Shown one piece after another: positions 10,709 to 20,279 of a stretch of DNA of 64,000 nucleotides. The translations under genes were made by a program, and so were the position numbers. The stretch is from Thermus islandicus DSM 21543 (lineage in GTDB: Bacteria; Deinococcota; Deinococci; Deinococcales; Thermaceae): NCBI RefSeq assembly GCF_000421625.1, contig NZ_ATXJ01000002.1:1-64000 (forward strand), written 5' to 3'. The notes below the pieces were generated by a model. It did no database searches and was not told the origin of the DNA. It saw nothing but the letters and a program-made list of their open reading frames with translations. The stretch's first letter is position 1. Each line of letters starts with the position of its first letter.

Positions 10709-11263
10709 ATGGGGGAAGCGGTGATCTTCTTGGGGCCGCCGGGAGCGGGAAAGGGCACCCAGGCGGCGCGGCTTGCGGAGGAGCTCTCCTTCAAGAAGCT
10801 CTCCACGGGGGATATCCTGCGGGACCACGTGGCCCGGGGCACGGCCTTGGGGCAGCAGGTGAAGCCCATCATGGACCGGGGGGACCTGGTGCCGGACGAG
10901 CTGATCCTGGCCCTGATCCGGGAGGAGCTTGCAGACCGGGTTGTCCTTGACGGTTTTCCCCGCACCTTGCCCCAGGCGGAGGCCCTGGACCGCCTGCTCC
11001 AGGAAACGGGCACCCGGCTCCTTGGGGTGGTCCTGGTGGAGGTGCCCGAGGAGGAGTTGGTGCGCCGCATGCTGAGGCGGGCAGAGCTGGAGGGGCGTTC
11101 CGACGACAACGAGGCCACCATCCGCAGGCGCCTCCAGGTCTACCGGGAGAAGACCGAGCCCCTCATCCAGTACTATGAGAGGCAGGGCGCCTTGCGGCGG
11201 GTAGACGGCCTGGGCACCCCGGACGAGGTCTACGCCCGCATCCGGGCCGCCTTGGGGATCTGA
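10709..11263 (+). CDS. adk: Adenylate kinase (short form)
   Basis: Adenylate kinase catalyses AMP + ATP to 2 ADP in the cytoplasm. The 184-residue product has the P-loop GPPGAGKGTQ near the N-terminus, the AMP-binding LSTGDILRDHV, and DGFPRTLPQAEAL. The LID region is short (LEGRSDDNEATIRRRL), with no Cys4 zinc site, so this is the short-type enzyme. It lies between secY and map as in many bacteria. Confidence 0.97.
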   Translation: MGEAVIFLGPPGAGKGTQAARLAEELSFKKLSTGDILRDHVARGTALGQQVKPIMDRGDLVPDELILALIREELADRVVLDGFPRTLPQAEALDRLLQETGTRLLGVVLVEVPEEELVRRMLRRAELEGRSDDNEATIRRRLQVYREKTEPLIQYYERQGALRRVDGLGTPDEVYARIRAALGI

Positions 11264-12030
11264 TGGCCATCAAGCTGAAAAGCCCCTGGGAGATTCAACG
11301 CATGCGGGAGGCGGGCGCCCTCCTCACCGAGGTAGTGGAGGAGGTGGGCCGCCACGTGGAGCCCGGCATCACCACCAAGGAGCTGGACCAGATTGCCTAC
11401 GAGGCCATAAGGAAGCGCAAGGCCAAGCCCGCCTTCCTGGGGCTCTACGGCTTCCCGGCCACCCTCTGCACCTCGGTGAACGAGGTGGTGGTCCACGGCA
11501 TCCCCTCGGACGAGCCCCTGAAGGAGGGGGATATCCTTTCCGTGGACGTAGGCCTCCTCTATGGGGGCTTCGCCGCGGACATGGCCCGCACCTTCCCCGT
11601 GGGCCGGGTCTCCCCCGAGGCGGAAAGGCTCATCCGGGACACGGAGATGGCCTTCTTTGAGGGGCTCAAGTACCTGCGGCCTGGGTACCGCATCGGCGAC
11701 GTTTCCCACGCCGTGCAGACCTTCTTGGAGAGCCGGGGCTACGGGGTGGTGCGGGAGTTCGTGGGCCACGGGGTAGGACGGGAGATCCATGAGGACCCTC
11801 AGGTGCCCAACTTCGGCAAGCCGGGCACCGGGCCCAAGATCCGCCCCGGCATGACCCTGGCCCTCGAGCCCATGGTCACCTTGAGGCCCGCTCCTGTGGT
11901 AATATTGGAAGATGGCTGGACGGCGAGCGCCGGAAGGGGCAACCTCGCCGCCCACTACGAGAACACCGTCTTGGTGACGGAGGAGGGCCCGGAGCTCTTA
12001 ACCGGGGTTCCCCTGGTGCGGGCGCGGTAG
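11263..12030 (+). CDS. map: Methionine aminopeptidase type I
   Basis: This enzyme removes the initiator Met from nascent proteins. The 255-residue product starts [18 protein letters not shown]. The metal ligands of the family are visible in [19 protein letters not shown] (two Asp), [10 protein letters not shown] (His) and LEPMVT (Glu), with the last Glu near the C-terminus. Its ATG overlaps the adk stop (TGATG). Confidence 0.97.
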   Translation: MAIKLKSPWEIQRMREAGALLTEVVEEVGRHVEPGITTKELDQIAYEAIRKRKAKPAFLGLYGFPATLCTSVNEVVVHGIPSDEPLKEGDILSVDVGLLYGGFAADMARTFPVGRVSPEAERLIRDTEMAFFEGLKYLRPGYRIGDVSHAVQTFLESRGYGVVREFVGHGVGREIHEDPQVPNFGKPGTGPKIRPGMTLALEPMVTLRPAPVVILEDGWTASAGRGNLAAHYENTVLVTEEGPELLTGVPLVRAR

Positions 12031-12037
12031 GAGGGGT

Positions 12038-12256
12038 ATGGCGAAGGAGAAGGACACCATTCGGGCAGAAGGCGTGGTCACCGAGGCTTTGCCCAACACC
12101 ACGTTCCGGGTGAGGCTGGACTCGGGGCCGGAGATCCTGGCCTACATCTCGGGCAAGATGCGCATGCACTACATCCGCATCCTGCCCGGGGACCGGGTGG
12201 TGGTGGAGCTCACCCCCTACGACCCCACGCGGGGGCGCATCGTCTACAGGAAGTAG
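12038..12256 (+). CDS. infA: Translation initiation factor IF-1
   Basis: IF-1 occupies the A site during initiation. The 72-residue OB-fold product starts [20 protein letters not shown] and ends RGRIVYRK, as usual for the family. A gtaggagggg SD precedes the ATG, and the gene sits in its common position between map and rpmJ. Confidence 0.98.
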   Translation: MAKEKDTIRAEGVVTEALPNTTFRVRLDSGPEILAYISGKMRMHYIRILPGDRVVVELTPYDPTRGRIVYRK

Positions 12257-12264
12257 GAGGGGAG

Positions 12265-12378
12265 ATGAAGGTACGGGCGTCCGTCAAGAGGATCTGCGAG
12301 AAGTGCAAGGTGGTGCGCCGGCACGGCCGGGTGTACGTGATCTGCGAGAACCCCAAGCACAAGCAGCGCCAAGGCTGA
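12265..12378 (+). CDS. rpmJ: 50S ribosomal protein L36 (zinc-binding)
   Basis: A 37-residue protein, [20 protein letters not shown] and onward, with ligands Cys11, Cys14, Cys27 and His32 forming the L36 zinc ribbon. It is the smallest gene of the cluster, and was found by position and motif between infA and rpsM. The ATG follows aggaggggag. Confidence 0.97.
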   Translation: MKVRASVKRICEKCKVVRRHGRVYVICENPKHKQRQG

Positions 12379-12387
12379 GGAGGGAAC

Positions 12388-12768
12388 GTGGCGAGGATCG
12401 CAGGTGTAGAGATCCCCAGGAACAAGCGGGTGGACGTGGCCCTCACCTATATCTACGGCATCGGCAAGGCCCGGGCCCAAGAGGCCCTGGAGCGGACGGG
12501 GATCAACCCCGCCACCCGGGTGAAGGACCTCACGGAGGCCGAGGTGGTGCGCCTCCGCGAGTATGTGGAGAACGCCTGGAAGCTGGAAGGGGAGCTAAGG
12601 GCGGAGGTGGCGGCCAACATCAAGCGCCTCATGGACATCGGCTGCTACCGGGGGCTTAGGCACCGCAGGGGCTTGCCCGTGCGGGGTCAGCGCACGCGCA
12701 CCAATGCCCGTACCCGCAAGGGCCCCCGCAAGACCGTGGCGGGCAAGAAGAAGGCTCCGCGGAAGTAA
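12388..12768 (+). CDS. rpsM: 30S ribosomal protein S13
   Basis: S13 bridges the 30S head to the 50S subunit. The 126-residue product starts [20 protein letters not shown] (GTG start) and has the H2TH-type [10 protein letters not shown] and the conserved [20 protein letters not shown], with a basic tail. It begins the alpha-operon part of the cluster. Confidence 0.98.
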   Translation: MARIAGVEIPRNKRVDVALTYIYGIGKARAQEALERTGINPATRVKDLTEAEVVRLREYVENAWKLEGELRAEVAANIKRLMDIGCYRGLRHRRGLPVRGQRTRTNARTRKGPRKTVAGKKKAPRK

Positions 12769-12806
12769 GCCCTGGAGGGGCCAGCAGATCCTCCGAGAGG
12801 GAGAGT

Positions 12807-13196
<390 letters not shown>

Positions 13197-13209
13197 GGAG
13201 TAGGAGAAG

Positions 13210-13839
13210 ATGGGTCGTTACCTTGGACCAGTTTGCCGCCTTTGCCGCAGGGAAGGGGTCAAGCTTTACCTGAAGGGGGAGCGGTGCTATAGCCCCAAGT
13301 GCGCCATGGAGCGCCGCCCCTATCCCCCCGGTCAGCACGGGCAGAAGCGGGCCCGCCGGCCTTCCGACTACGCGGTGCGCCTCCGGGAGAAGCAGAAGCT
13401 CCGCCGCATCTACGGGATCTCCGAGACCCAGTTCCGGAACCTCTTTGAGGAGGCGAGCCGGAAGAAGGGGGTGACGGGCACCGTCTTCCTCGGCCTCCTC
13501 GAGTCCCGCTTGGACAACGTGGTCTACCGCTTGGGCTTTGCGCAAAGCCGCCGCCAGGCCCGGCAGATGGTGCGCCACGGCCACATCACGGTGAACGGGC
13601 GCCGGGTGGACCTGCCCGCCTACCGGGTGAGGCCAGGGGACGAGATCGCCATCGCCGAGGGGAGCAAGAACCTCGCCTTCATCCGGGAGAACCTCGAGGC
13701 CATGAAGGGGCGCAAGGTGGGCCCCTGGCTCTCCCTGGACGTAGAGGCCATGAAGGGCAAGTTCCTGCGCCTGCCCGACCGGGAGGACCTGGCCCTGCCG
13801 GTGAACGAGCAGCTGGTGATTGAGTTCTACTCCAGGTAG
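13210..13839 (+). CDS. rpsD: 30S ribosomal protein S4 (zinc-binding)
   Basis: S4 is a primary assembly protein of the 30S body and an alpha-operon repressor in other bacteria. The 209-residue product starts [18 protein letters not shown]. Cys9, Cys12, Cys26 and Cys31 make the N-terminal zinc site of Thermus S4, and the S4 RNA-binding domain is at [20 protein letters not shown]. It follows rpsK by 13 bp. Confidence 0.98.
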   Translation: MGRYLGPVCRLCRREGVKLYLKGERCYSPKCAMERRPYPPGQHGQKRARRPSDYAVRLREKQKLRRIYGISETQFRNLFEEASRKKGVTGTVFLGLLESRLDNVVYRLGFAQSRRQARQMVRHGHITVNGRRVDLPAYRVRPGDEIAIAEGSKNLAFIRENLEAMKGRKVGPWLSLDVEAMKGKFLRLPDREDLALPVNEQLVIEFYSR

Positions 13840-13861
13840 TCCCTGGCCCTCAAGGAGGCCT

Positions 13862-14800
13862 ATGTTGGAGAGCAAGCTCAAAGCCCCGGTCTTCACGGTG
13901 CGCACCCAGGGGCGGGAGTACGGGGAGTTTGTGCTGGAGCCCCTGGAGCGGGGGTTCGGCGTCACCCTGGGGAACCCTCTCCGCCGCATCCTCCTCTCCT
14001 CCATCCCCGGGACCGCGGTCACCAGCGTCTACATTGAGGACGTCCTCCACGAGTTCTCCACCATCCCTGGGGTGAAGGAGGACGTGGTGGAGATCGTCTT
14101 GAACCTCAAGGAGCTGGTGGTCCGCTTCCTGGATCCCAAGATGCAGACCGCCACCCTGGTCCTTAGGGCCGAGGGACCGAAGGCGGTGCGGGCTGCGGAC
14201 TTCACCCCTTCCGCGGACGTGGAGATCCTGAACCCCGACCTGCCCATCGCCACCCTGGAGGAAGGGGGGAAGCTCTACATGGAGGTGCGGGTGGACCGCG
14301 GGGTGGGGTACGTGCCCGCCGAGCGCCACGGCATCAAGGACCGCATCAACGCCATCCCCGTGGACGCCATCTTCTCGCCGGTGCGGCGGGTGGCCTTCCA
14401 GGTGGAGGACACCCGCCTGGGCCAGCGCACCGACCTGGACAAGCTCACCTTGAGGATCTGGACGGACGGCTCCGTGACCCCGCTGGAGGCCTTGAACCAG
14501 GCGGTGGAGATCCTGAGGGAGCATCTTGCCTACTTCGCCAACCCCCAGACCACCCCCCTACCGGCCCCCGAGCCCGCCCCGGAGCGCCCCGCGAGGGAGG
14601 AGGAGCTGGATCTGCCCTTGGAGGAGCTCGGCCTCTCCACCCGGGTGCTCCACAGCCTCAAGGAGGAGGGGATTGAGTCCGTGCGCGCCCTCCTCGCCCT
14701 CAACCTCAAGGACCTGAGGAACATCCCCGGCATCGGGGAGAGGAGCCTCGAGGAGATTCGCGAGGCCCTGGCCAAGCGGGGCTTCGCCCTGAAGGAGTGA
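13862..14800 (+). CDS. rpoA: RNA polymerase alpha subunit
   Basis: The alpha dimer nucleates RNA polymerase assembly and contacts promoter DNA and activators. The 312-residue product starts [20 protein letters not shown]. The N-terminal domain has [20 protein letters not shown], and after a Pro/Ala/Glu linker (about 235-255) the C-terminal domain has [19 protein letters not shown] and [15 protein letters not shown]. The ATG was chosen for its aaggaggcct SD and conserved N-terminus; the frame is open 14 codons further upstream. Confidence 0.98.
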   Translation: MLESKLKAPVFTVRTQGREYGEFVLEPLERGFGVTLGNPLRRILLSSIPGTAVTSVYIEDVLHEFSTIPGVKEDVVEIVLNLKELVVRFLDPKMQTATLVLRAEGPKAVRAADFTPSADVEILNPDLPIATLEEGGKLYMEVRVDRGVGYVPAERHGIKDRINAIPVDAIFSPVRRVAFQVEDTRLGQRTDLDKLTLRIWTDGSVTPLEALNQAVEILREHLAYFANPQTTPLPAPEPAPERPAREEELDLPLEELGLSTRVLHSLKEEGIESVRALLALNLKDLRNIPGIGERSLEEIREALAKRGFALKE

Positions 14801-14804
14801 GACC

Positions 14805-15161
14805 ATGCGCCACCTGAAGTCTGGAAGGAAACTCAACCGTCACTCTTCCCACCGTCTGGCCCTGTTCCGCAACCAGGCCAAGAGCCTCCTCCTGCATGGC
14901 CGCATCACCACCACCGTGCCCAAGGCCAAGGCCCTCACGGGCTTCGTAGACCACCTCATCCACCTGGCCAAGCGGGGGGATTTGCACGCCCGCCGCCTGG
15001 TCCTCCGCGACCTTCAGGACGTGCAGCTGGTGCGCAGGCTCTTTGACGAGATCGCCCCCAGGTACCAAAACCGCCCGGGCGGGTACACCCGGGTCCTGAA
15101 ACTGGCGGAGCGCCGCCGCGGGGACGGGGCGCCTCTGGCGCTGGTGGAGCTGGTGGACTAA
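14805..15161 (+). CDS. rplQ: 50S ribosomal protein L17
   Basis: L17 is the last gene of the alpha cluster. The 118-residue product starts [20 protein letters not shown] and has the motif [20 protein letters not shown] typical of the family. It starts 4 bp after rpoA, and a GC-rich hairpin lies directly after its stop. Confidence 0.98.
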   Translation: MRHLKSGRKLNRHSSHRLALFRNQAKSLLLHGRITTTVPKAKALTGFVDHLIHLAKRGDLHARRLVLRDLQDVQLVRRLFDEIAPRYQNRPGGYTRVLKLAERRRGDGAPLALVELVD

Positions 15162-15189
15162 CCCCCTCCTGGCCCCGGCTGGGAGGGGG
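15162..15189 (+). terminator. Hairpin ending the ribosomal cluster
   Basis: An 8-bp stem, CCCCCTCC paired with GGAGGGGG across a 12-base loop, starts directly after the rplQ stop and ends 5 bp before the end of the convergent minus-strand gene. There is no T-run on either side, so it may terminate weakly or mainly protect 3' ends. It could serve both converging transcripts. Confidence 0.6.
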
Positions 15190-15194
15190 CGGCC

Positions 15195-15668
15195 TCAGCC
15201 CTTGTCCCCGCCCTGGCCCAGAAGGCGGAGGAGCTGGTCCTCCAGCTCCCCGATGTAGGCGGCCAGGGTGTTCCCGTGCCTTTCTAGGGTCTCTTCCACC
15301 CGGGCCTCCAGGGCCCGGATCTCCTCCTTTTCCACCTCCTCTAGGCGCTTGAGCTCGGCCTCGAGGAAGCGCCTGAGCTCGGTGTAGCGGCTTTGCTCGG
15401 CCTCCTCCGCCAGCTTTTTGTAGTGCAGGAGTTCCCGGGCGTACCGCCGGATCTCCAGGAGGGCCGCGGTCTCTAGGCCCACGGTGAAGATCAGGTAGAG
15501 GAGGGAGAGGAGGGCCAGGGCCACCACCAGGACCAGGCCCAGAGGGGCCTCCACCCGGGTGAGCCCCAGGGAGAGGGAGGTGGGCTTGGTGATCTCCCCC
15601 CAGTTGAGCCAGGCAAAGAGGGTGAGGAGAAGGAGGACGAAGAGGGTGAAAAGGGTGCGGGCGTTCAT
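15195..15668 (-). CDS. LapA-like membrane protein with cytoplasmic coiled coil
   Basis: The 157-residue product starts MNARTLFTLFVLLLLTLFAW. Two membrane segments (about residues 4-22 and 42-62) are joined by a short loop, followed by a long charged helix (about 65-145, rich in Glu, Arg and Leu heptads) predicted to be a coiled coil. This matches the LapA/DUF1049-type architecture, which is known for envelope assembly in Gram-negatives; the role here is unknown. The ATG is preferred over an upstream in-frame start because of a tggagg SD 7 nt before it. The gene is convergent with rplQ and divergent from the EamA transporter. Confidence 0.7.
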   Translation of the reverse strand: MNARTLFTLFVLLLLTLFAWLNWGEITKPTSLSLGLTRVEAPLGLVLVVALALLSLLYLIFTVGLETAALLEIRRYARELLHYKKLAEEAEQSRYTELRRFLEAELKRLEEVEKEEIRALEARVEETLERHGNTLAAYIGELEDQLLRLLGQGGDKG

Positions 15669-15696
15669 ATTCTGGCCTCCATACGGCGCTTGCGCC

Positions 15697-15704
15697 ATTA
15701 TACT
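15697..15704. promoter_or_regulatory. Overlapping divergent -10 boxes for the LapA-like gene and the EamA transporter
   Basis: TATACT reads on the plus strand at 15699-15704 and TATAAT on the minus strand at 15697-15702, sharing four bases. The plus-strand box is 9 nt from the transporter ATG, suggesting a leaderless mRNA; the minus-strand box gives a leader of about 25 nt with an SD. A perfect inverted repeat, ggcgcttgcgcc (15685-15696), abuts the pair and could be an operator. Opposing polymerases could not occupy both boxes at once. Confidence 0.6.
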
Positions 15705-15713
15705 CTAGGCCCC

Positions 15714-16547
15714 ATGGGCTACCTCTACCTGTTTTTGGCGGCTTCCCTTTGGGGCCTCATCGGGCCGGTGAGCCGCCTGGCCTTTGGGGAAGGCCTCTCC
15801 CCCCTTTTGGTGGCCTTTTTCCGGGCGGGGATCGCCTGGGTGCTCTTCGCCCTCCACGCCCTTTACCTGCGCCAGGTGCGGGTTCGGGCCCAGGACCTCC
15901 CAGCCCTTCTCCTCTTCGGCGTGGTGGGGGTCGCCCTCTTCTACGGCGCCTACCAGCTTGCCGTGGGCTACGGGGGGGCGGCTTTGGCCTCTGTCCTCCT
16001 CTACACCGCCCCCGCCTGGGTGGCCCTCCTTTCCCGCCTGATCCTGAAGGAGCCCCTGGACTCCCTGAGCCTCCTCTCCGTGGCCCTGACCCTTTTGGGG
16101 GTGGGGCTCATGGGCCTGGGCGGAGGGAGCCAGGTAAGGGCCCTCCTCCCCGCCCTCCTTTTCGGCCTCCTCTCGGGCCTTACCTACGCCCTCTACTACA
16201 TCTTCGGCAAGCTCTACCTCCCCCGGTACGCCACGCCCACCCTCTTCCTCTACGCCCTGCCCGTGGGGGCCTTGGGACTCCTGCCCTTCGTGCAGTTCGT
16301 TCCTTTAAGCCCCAAGGCCCTCTATGCCCTCCTCTTTCTGGGAGTTTTTTCCACCTACGGGGCCTACCTGGCCTACTATGCGGGCCTCAGGCGGCTTCCC
16401 GCCACCCGGGCGAGCGTCTTGGCCACCCTCGAGCCCGTGGTGGCCAACCTCTTCGCCTTCCTCCTCTTCCGCGAGGTGCTTTCCCCCCTGGGCTACCTGG
16501 GAGCGGCCCTGGTCCTCCTGGCGGTCCTCCTCGCCGTACGGCGCTGA
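15714..16547 (+). CDS. EamA/DMT-family transporter
   Basis: The 277-residue product is almost entirely hydrophobic, with about ten membrane segments in two halves, each ending in the EamA pattern (SVLLYTAPAWVALLSRLILK in the first, TRASVLATLEPVVANLFAFL in the second). The family exports metabolites or amino acids across the inner membrane; the substrate cannot be read from sequence. The ATG lies 9 nt after a TATACT box. Confidence 0.85.
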   Translation: MGYLYLFLAASLWGLIGPVSRLAFGEGLSPLLVAFFRAGIAWVLFALHALYLRQVRVRAQDLPALLLFGVVGVALFYGAYQLAVGYGGAALASVLLYTAPAWVALLSRLILKEPLDSLSLLSVALTLLGVGLMGLGGGSQVRALLPALLFGLLSGLTYALYYIFGKLYLPRYATPTLFLYALPVGALGLLPFVQFVPLSPKALYALLFLGVFSTYGAYLAYYAGLRRLPATRASVLATLEPVVANLFAFLLFREVLSPLGYLGAALVLLAVLLAVRR

Positions 16548-16594
16548 GGGCCTGCCCTAGGCCAAGCGGGGGTGGGGGCACGTAGACTGAGGGC

Positions 16595-18352
16595 ATGAAG
16601 CGCTTCCAGCTTCTCCTGGCCCTGGTCCTCTCCGGGGCCCTGGCCCAGCTCCACGACCCCCAGGACCCCGCCCAGTTCTCCGCCCTGCCCGAGGGGTATT
16701 CGGTCCGCTTCACCGCGGGGGCAGGAGAGGTGCGGCAGGCCTTCCTCCTCCAGGGGGATCGGGCCTGGCCCATGGCCCGCCAGCTCTCCTTTTCCGGAAG
16801 GGAGGTCTGGCGGGGTCTCCTGCCGGAAAAGGGGCCCTACCGGATCCGCCTCCGCACCCCGAAGGGGGAGAGGCTCCTTGGGCCCTTCACCCCGCCGCCC
16901 AACCCCTTCCGCGCCCTGGCCTGGGTGGGGAAAAAGGGAGGCTACCAGATCTTCCCCGACCGCTTCCAAAACGGCGATCCCGAAAACGACGCCCTGGCCC
17001 TCCAGGACGACGAGTACAACTTAAACGTCCTGTGGCAGGCAGGGGGGGGCCCGAGGCCCTACCTCTCCCGCTGGCAGGACCCCCCGGGGCCCCTGCACTG
17101 CTGCCACCAGTACTACGGGGGCGACCTCCAGGGGCTTTGGGACCGCCTCCCTTACCTGGCGGAGCTGGGGGTGGGCCTCCTTTACCTCAACCCCATCTTT
17201 CGCTCGGGAAGCGCCCACGGGTACGACACCCACGACTACCTGCAGGTGGCCCCCCGCCTGGGGGACGAGGCCCTTTTGCGCCGCGTGCTGGACCGGGCCC
17301 ACGCCTTGGGCCTCCGGGTCCTCTTTGACTTCGTGCCCAACCACACGGGTCTGGGGTTTTGGGCCTTCCAGGACGTGGTCAGGCAGGGCCCGGCCTCCCC
17401 CTACTGGAACTGGTATTTCGTGAAGCGCTACCCCTTCCGGCCCGGGGACGCCGGCGCCTACGAGGCCTGGTGGGGGGTGGCGAGCCTCCCCAAGCTGAAC
17501 ACGGGCAACCCCGAGGTCCGGGCCTACCTCCTCTCCGTGGCGGAGCGTTGGGTGCGGTTCGGCTTTGATGGCCTCCGTGTGGACGTGCCCGAGGACCTCC
17601 TCGAGGCCAAGGCCTTCTTCCGCGAGCTCAAGGCCCGGGTCCGGGCGGTGAACCCCGAGGCCTACCTGGTGGGGGAGATCTGGCGCCGGGCCCCGGACTG
17701 GGTGGGGGAAGGGGCCTTTGACAGCCTCATGAACTACGCCCTCGGTCGGGACGTCGTCCTGCGGTACGCCCAGGGCCTCCACCCTGCGCTTTTCGGGGCG
17801 CCCAGGGCCCTCACCCTTCTCGCCGAGGCCTACGCCCTCTACCCCGAGGCGGCGGCGGCCATGGGCTTCAACCTCATCAGCTCCCACGACACCTCCCGTC
17901 TCCTCTCCGACCTGGGCGGGGACCGGGCCAAGGCCCGACTGGCCTGGGCCCTGCTCTTCGGCCTTCCGGGGACGCCGGTGGTCTTTCAGGGCGAGGAGTG
18001 CGCCCTACTTGGGGAGAAGGAGCCGGGTGACCTCCAGCGGCGGCCCATCCCCTGGGAGGCCTGCGACGCCGGGATGCAGGCCTTCCTCCAGGGCCTCTAC
18101 CGGCTGAAGGCAGAGGAGGCTGCCCTAAGGGGGAGCTACTTCGCCACCTACCTGGCCGAGGGGGGGCTCCTCTCCTTCTTCCGGGGAGAGGGGGAGGAGA
18201 GGCTCCTCCTGGCCTTCAACAACCAGAAGGCCCCGGCCTCCTTGCCCCTGCCGGAGGGGCTTTGGCGGGACCTCCTTTCTGGTAAGGCCTTCCAGGCCCG
18301 GGCAGAGGTGCCGGGGATGGGCGCCCTCTACCTCAAGAGGGCCTCGAGGTAG
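16595..18352 (+). CDS. Secreted GH13 alpha-glucan hydrolase (amylase/neopullulanase-like)
   Basis: Hydrolyses alpha-1,4 (perhaps alpha-1,6) glucans, probably outside the cytoplasm. The 585-residue product has a signal peptide (MKRFQLLLALVLSGALAQ, cleavage near residue 17), an N-terminal beta-rich module (about 20-105), and a GH13 barrel. Conserved regions are DFVPNHTG (region I), GLRVDVPED with the nucleophile Asp, LVGEIW with the acid/base Glu, and SSHDTSR with the third Asp. A short beta C-terminal domain follows. A TAGACT box 6 nt before the ATG suggests a leaderless transcript. The 3' end overlaps the convergent HNH gene by 25 bp. A cytoplasmic relative is encoded at 35559-36986. Confidence 0.88.
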   Translation: MKRFQLLLALVLSGALAQLHDPQDPAQFSALPEGYSVRFTAGAGEVRQAFLLQGDRAWPMARQLSFSGREVWRGLLPEKGPYRIRLRTPKGERLLGPFTPPPNPFRALAWVGKKGGYQIFPDRFQNGDPENDALALQDDEYNLNVLWQAGGGPRPYLSRWQDPPGPLHCCHQYYGGDLQGLWDRLPYLAELGVGLLYLNPIFRSGSAHGYDTHDYLQVAPRLGDEALLRRVLDRAHALGLRVLFDFVPNHTGLGFWAFQDVVRQGPASPYWNWYFVKRYPFRPGDAGAYEAWWGVASLPKLNTGNPEVRAYLLSVAERWVRFGFDGLRVDVPEDLLEAKAFFRELKARVRAVNPEAYLVGEIWRRAPDWVGEGAFDSLMNYALGRDVVLRYAQGLHPALFGAPRALTLLAEAYALYPEAAAAMGFNLISSHDTSRLLSDLGGDRAKARLAWALLFGLPGTPVVFQGEECALLGEKEPGDLQRRPIPWEACDAGMQAFLQGLYRLKAEEAALRGSYFATYLAEGGLLSFFRGEGEERLLLAFNNQKAPASLPLPEGLWRDLLSGKAFQARAEVPGMGALYLKRASR

Positions 18353-18864
18353 GGCCGCCAGTCCTCCGGAATCTCCTTGAGGTCCGAGAGAAAGAGGGGC
18401 AGGCGGGGAGCCCTGGGGGGCTTTAGAAGGCGCATCCCCGCCTCCTCGGGCGTGCGGTCCCCCTTCTTGAGGTTGCAGGCGCGGCAGGCCGCCACCAGGT
18501 TCTCCCAGGTGCTCCGCCCCCCCCGGCTCTTGGGGAGGACGTGGTCCACGGTGAGCTCCCCGCCCTGGCGGCCACAGTACTGGCAGGTGTAGCGGTCCCG
18601 CCGCAGAACGTTCCGCCGGTTGAGGGGCACGCGGCTTGGGCCCCGGCGCACCAAACGCTTGAGGCGGACGACGCTGGGCACGGGGATCCGGGTGGAGGGG
18701 GTGTGCAGGTAGCGGCCGCTTTCCGCGAGCATCTCCGCTCCCCCGGAAAGGACCAAAAGGACGCTCCGCTTTACGCTGGCGAGGCCCAGGACCTCGTACC
18801 CCGCGTTGAGCACCAGGACCCGGGGGGTGTCCAGATTGAGGGGCTTTTCCTCGGTCGGCCCCAC
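18328..18864 (-). CDS. HNH endonuclease domain protein
   Basis: The 178-residue product has an HNH nuclease fold at about residues 94-140: CQYCG, then TVDHVLPKSRGG (His108), WENLVAACRACNLKKGDRTP. Two CxxC pairs (94/97, 127/130) bind structural zinc. It resembles the stand-alone bacterial HNH proteins of the 5-methylcytosine restriction-like family, which are often chromosomal and of unknown function. The N-terminal 90 residues (VLVLNAGYEVLGLASVKRSV) are typical of this group. No methylase or mobile element is nearby. GTG start with a ggaggc SD immediately before it. Confidence 0.85.
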   Translation of the reverse strand: MGPTEEKPLNLDTPRVLVLNAGYEVLGLASVKRSVLLVLSGGAEMLAESGRYLHTPSTRIPVPSVVRLKRLVRRGPSRVPLNRRNVLRRDRYTCQYCGRQGGELTVDHVLPKSRGGRSTWENLVAACRACNLKKGDRTPEEAGMRLLKPPRAPRLPLFLSDLKEIPEDWRPYLEALLR

Positions 18865-18937
18865 GCCTCCAGGATAGCAAAGGGGCTTCCCCTGGACCTG
18901 TGCTATGCTATAGCCAACGAAGGGTTTGGAGGCCCCT

Positions 18938-20278
18938 ATGACGAAACCCCTAGCGTTCCTACCCCTCTTCCTGGGCCTGGCCTTGGCCGCCCCCTCCCTG
19001 GAGCAGGCCGAGGCCTTGCTGAAGTCTGGGGAGTACGCCCAGGCCGCCTTGGCCTACGAGGCGATCCTCGCCCAAGACTACGGGCGGGTGGAGGCCCACC
19101 TGGGCCTGGGGGTGGCCCTCTTCCGGGCAGGCCGCCTCGAGGAGGCCCGCTTCGCCTTTGACCAGATGACCCGGGTCTTCCCCGAGCGCTACGAGGGCCA
19201 CTTCAACCTGGGGCAGGTCTACCTGCGCCTGGGGAAGCCCCTGGAGGCGGCGGAGGCCTTTCGGAAGGCGGCTGCCCTCAGGCCCACCGAGGAGGCCTAC
19301 CTAGGCCTGGCCGCCGCCCTCGCCCAGGCGGGCAAGGCCAAGGAGGCGGCGGAGGTCCTCAGGCAGGGCCTCACGCCGGATCGGAGCCCGGCCTACCGGC
19401 TCGCCCTAGCCCAGGCCCTTTACGCTGCGGGAGGCCGAGCGGAGGCGGTTCCGGTCCTCTACGGCCTCCTGAACCAGGACCCCAAGCGGGCGGAGGCCTG
19501 GGAGCTTTTGGCCCGCATCCTGGCGGAGGAGGGGCTGAAGGGCCGGGCCCTAAGGGAACTGGACCGGGGCCTGGCCCAGGTGGAGGGGAAGGCCCGGGCC
19601 AGGCTTCTCCTGCGCAAGGCCCTCCTCTCGGAGGCCCCAGAGCCCCTCCTGCGGGAGGCCTACGCCCTGGACCCCTCCCTGTGGGAGGCGGCCTACCTCT
19701 TGGGCCAGGCCCGCCTGCGGGCGGGACAGGCTAAGGAGGCCCTTCCCTACCTCCTTTCCGCTTACCGGACCAGCCCCGAGCCCCCCGTGGCCTTGGCCTT
19801 GGCCGGGGCCTACCTAAGGCTGAAGGACTATGGGAGCGCCTACCGCTACGCGGACGAGGCGGGCCCTCCTGGAGCCTTCCTCAAGGCCCAGGCGGCCTAC
19901 GCTTTAGGGAAGAGGGAGGAGGCCCTCAGGCTTTTGGAGGGGAACGGGGCCCCCGAGGCCCAGGCCCTGAAGGGGGCCATCCTGCTGGAGATGGGGCGGC
20001 CCGAGGAGGCGGTGGCCCTCCTACGCCCCCTCTATGAGGCGGGGCGGGACCCCCAGGTGGGGGGGAACCTGGCCGCGGGCCTGGTGGCCTTGGGCCGCTT
20101 CGGCGAGGCGGAGCTGATCCTGCGGGAGGTGCTCGGGCGCACCCCAAGGGAGGCTTCCGCCTGGTATAACCTTGGCCTGGCCCTAAGGGGCCTGGGCCGG
20201 GAAGGGGAGGCGAACCGGGCCTTCCGGCAAGCGGCGGCCCTGGGTTCCAACGAGGCCCAGGCCCTTCTCCGGAGGTAG
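18938..20278 (+). CDS. TPR-repeat protein, exported
   Basis: The 446-residue product has a signal peptide (MTKPLAFLPLFLGLALA, cleavage near residue 18) and then helix-turn-helix repeats of TPR type almost to the end (for example YAQAALAYEAILAQDYGRVE, FNLGQVYLRLGKPLEAAEAF, YNLGLALRGLGREGEANRAF). It is probably a periplasmic or membrane-associated scaffold; no catalytic motif is seen. The ATG with a ggaggcccct SD is chosen over an upstream TTG. The SPOR gene starts one base after its stop. Confidence 0.8.
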   Translation: MTKPLAFLPLFLGLALAAPSLEQAEALLKSGEYAQAALAYEAILAQDYGRVEAHLGLGVALFRAGRLEEARFAFDQMTRVFPERYEGHFNLGQVYLRLGKPLEAAEAFRKAAALRPTEEAYLGLAAALAQAGKAKEAAEVLRQGLTPDRSPAYRLALAQALYAAGGRAEAVPVLYGLLNQDPKRAEAWELLARILAEEGLKGRALRELDRGLAQVEGKARARLLLRKALLSEAPEPLLREAYALDPSLWEAAYLLGQARLRAGQAKEALPYLLSAYRTSPEPPVALALAGAYLRLKDYGSAYRYADEAGPPGAFLKAQAAYALGKREEALRLLEGNGAPEAQALKGAILLEMGRPEEAVALLRPLYEAGRDPQVGGNLAAGLVALGRFGEAELILREVLGRTPREASAWYNLGLALRGLGREGEANRAFRQAAALGSNEAQALLRR

Positions 20279-20279
20279 G

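Noticed and set aside
18328-18864. HNH protein as part of a restriction system or homing element
   Set aside because: No methyltransferase, specificity subunit, intron or intein is nearby, and the family is usually a plain chromosomal gene.
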